From positions 26,082,077 through 26,146,076 of the forward strand of contig NC_068973.1 in the NCBI RefSeq assembly GCF_016808095.1: a stretch of DNA of 64,000 nucleotides. Reading direction: 5' to 3'. Below the pieces are notes generated by a model. It searched no databases. It was not told where the DNA came from and was given only the letters and a program-made list of their open reading frames with translations. This DNA is from Vigna angularis. Lineage: Eukaryota > Streptophyta > Magnoliopsida > Fabales > Fabaceae. A program made the position numbers and the translations under genes. Below, in pieces: positions 62,340 through 64,000 of the stretch. The number at the start of each line of letters is the position of its first letter. The first letter of the stretch is position 1.

Positions 62340-62974
62340 ACTAAAAACGTTTCTGAAAAATGTTTAAGTATTTATTTTTGTTAAATTTTATAATATTTTA
62401 CATTAAGAAATAATATATTTGAACAATTAAATAATACATATAATAGTAAAAATAATAACAATAATATAAAAAATAATTATATCAATAATAATAGTAATAA
62501 TAATAATATTAAAAAGAAAAAAATAATAATAATGCAATTAATAATAATAATAATAAAACAATAAATAAATAAAATTAATGTATATAGTTCGTATATTTTA
62601 TGAAATTTGTTTGTATAATTTAAAATATAAAAAATATTTAATTAATTACTAGTTTTAATATAATTGAAATTTAAAGAAATAAAGTTTGGAACCAAATTAC
62701 CTATGAAGGAAGATTAACAATTAGGAAGAACAATGTAGTGCACGAATGGAGAAGAACAACACAATGAAAAGTAAATTTAGATGTTTCGATGTGTATTGAA
62801 AATGGTTGAAAGGTGCATGTTTTATAGGTAAAAGTTACACCGTACCTTAGTTGATGATGTCACTTACAATAATACATTCATTTACTGATGTGTAGACTGA
62901 CATCAGATAAGTGGAACAACGATAAATAACATACAATACTTCATTACATTTTTGAAAAATAAGGTAGGTCATCC
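62340..62974. other. AT-rich spacer with AAT/TAA repeats
   Basis: Contains runs of 'aataataat' (about 62475-62570). A TATA-like 'tataaaac' on the minus strand lies near 62815-62822. No gene seen. Confidence 0.45.
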
Positions 62975-63397
62975 TCAATGCAGATTTAGTGAGAAATTGA
63001 AGTTATTAGACAAATCGTAATAAAGTTCATTAGGGGTTGTGTTTGGTTGAATTGGTGTAATAAATGTCATTATTTCAACATGAACCTGCATAGCTTTTTG
63101 TGTTGCCATAAAAAATATTGTCTCCAAGTCGTCATCTGCAGAAATATTACATGAACGATAATGTGCATTGCCACCACATATGTAGATTGGTAACCTATAT
63201 TGTAATTCAACTTGATATTGGTTTTGCGCTGACATGTTGAAGTGGTTGAGAATTGCTTGCTTCACTTTGACAATATTCATCGTATCAACAATAGTGACCC
63301 AAGCTGTTTCAGAACTAATGTATGTCTCAAAATAATTTTCTTCTATGAAGATGGTGTCATTGAAGTACACTAAGACAAGTAATGGTGTTGATGTCAT
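62975..63397 (-). CDS. PB1-like N-terminal protein of MULE type, 140 residues
   Basis: An open frame from ATG at 63397 to a stop at 62975. It reads LLVLVYFNDTIFIEENYFET, then VTIVDTMNIVKVKQAILNHF, VELQYRLPIYICGGNAHYRSC and SADDDLETIFFMA. This is the layout of the PB1-like domain that heads many plant MULE proteins: a beta-strand start, a helix VKQAIL, a YR/PI segment and an acidic DDDLE. It has no transposase domain after it. It matches the N-terminus of the broken MULE at 61997 in outline but not closely in sequence, so it is not a fresh duplicate. It could be a truncated MULE or a separate small gene. Confidence is moderate because nothing outside the frame supports expression. Confidence 0.55.
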   Translation of the reverse strand: MTSTPLLVLVYFNDTIFIEENYFETYISSETAWVTIVDTMNIVKVKQAILNHFNMSAQNQYQVELQYRLPIYICGGNAHYRSCNISADDDLETIFFMATQKAMQVHVEIMTFITPIQPNTTPNELYYDLSNNFNFSLNLH

Positions 63398-64000
63398 GGC
63401 TGTTTACAAGGGTATTTTACTGACTTGATTAGATTGATCGAATAAGCATTTATTGTTTTCTCACATGCCGAAAGTCTGACAAGTCATGCTCAATGTTTTG
63501 TCCATGTTTGCAGCACTTTGTATAAAGCAACTGACATTTATTGTTTTCATGACTATATGTCATTTTTTCAACGTATGGAGATTTTGGTGAATTTAATGGG
63601 GTCTACGAAGACACCTTTAGTTGTACCCATTCACTTTTTCCATGTGAAATATTACTATTTCCATGCACGCGAAAAGTAAAGCTCATTCATTTCTTTAGTA
63701 TTATTATTATATTCTTTGATAATAAAACAAATATGTTGCAGGGACATGTGAATGTGGTGGTGGTAAAGAGTTCTGCCAAAGTCAATTATTTATTTGCTTT
63801 TGGTCATATGTCAATTTATTACATATGCATAGTTTGCTATGGGATATTCAAAATTTCAAATACTTGTTGCAGTCAGACATTGTGATATTTTATGTTAACT
63901 TTAATCCAACGGATAATATTGAATTGATGTAGTGAGGAATTGTCTACATATATCTTCAACCGTGGTTGTTCATAACCTCATGACATACTGATATTATTGG
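63398..64000. other. AT-rich sequence at the window end
   Basis: No gene or element end is visible. The minus-strand 5' region of the 63397 frame lies here. Confidence 0.4.

Overview
This is a 64 kb piece of an AT-rich plant nuclear genome. Evidence: intron-split genes with GT-AG junctions, plant families (an mTERF protein, a membrane-anchored START protein), and dense nested retrotransposons with plant-type primer sites. The dispersed repeats (a TRIM carrying an iMet primer site, LTRs with TAATCGATTA blocks, and Tekay-, Reina- and copia-type retroelements) look like those of phaseoloid legumes such as Vigna or Phaseolus. That placement is inference from memory; no species is assigned.

Layout. 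1-17.5 kb is a graveyard of nested transposons: a tandem array of copia pol fragments (period about 2.2 kb), a decayed chromodomain gypsy element on the minus strand with both LTRs (6031-10684), a second decayed copia element, and three copies of one LTR family, one of them a solo LTR with an exact 5-bp target duplication. 18.2-19.9 kb holds an intact two-exon mTERF gene (minus). 20-25.5 kb is intergenic with a possible CACTA remnant and an LTR-like block. 25.8-29.0 kb holds an unrecognised three-exon gene (minus). 29.5-31.1 kb is a non-autonomous hAT element with an exact 8-bp target duplication. 32.0 kb has a (TA)52 tract, and 33.2-34.6 kb is an odd GC-richer block flanked by TATTCGGTTCC repeats. 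34.6-42 kb is mostly empty apart from two MITE-like copies. 42.5-44.5 kb holds a six-exon START-domain gene (plus).

45.5-54.1 kb holds three small minus-strand genes that share a C-terminal FAPxxDGxxCFE-type motif. Two of them (47.8 and 53.7 kb) are clear duplicates, promoter included. Between those two lie a tandem TRIM and an LTR with TAATCGATTA repeats. 54.5-59.2 kb is the 3' part of a Tekay-like element with a 2.7-kb LTR full of ACCGTTCGGT palindromes. 59.3-63.4 kb is a broken Mutator-type transposase gene with a PB1-like N-terminus, preceded by a 30-bp palindromic tandem repeat and then by a second, intact PB1-like reading frame.

The host genes do not form a pathway. The most distinctive signals are the small-protein cluster and the recurrence of unrelated short palindromic repeat blocks inside LTRs and other elements. 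All exon structures and element names were worked out by eye and have not been checked by any search.
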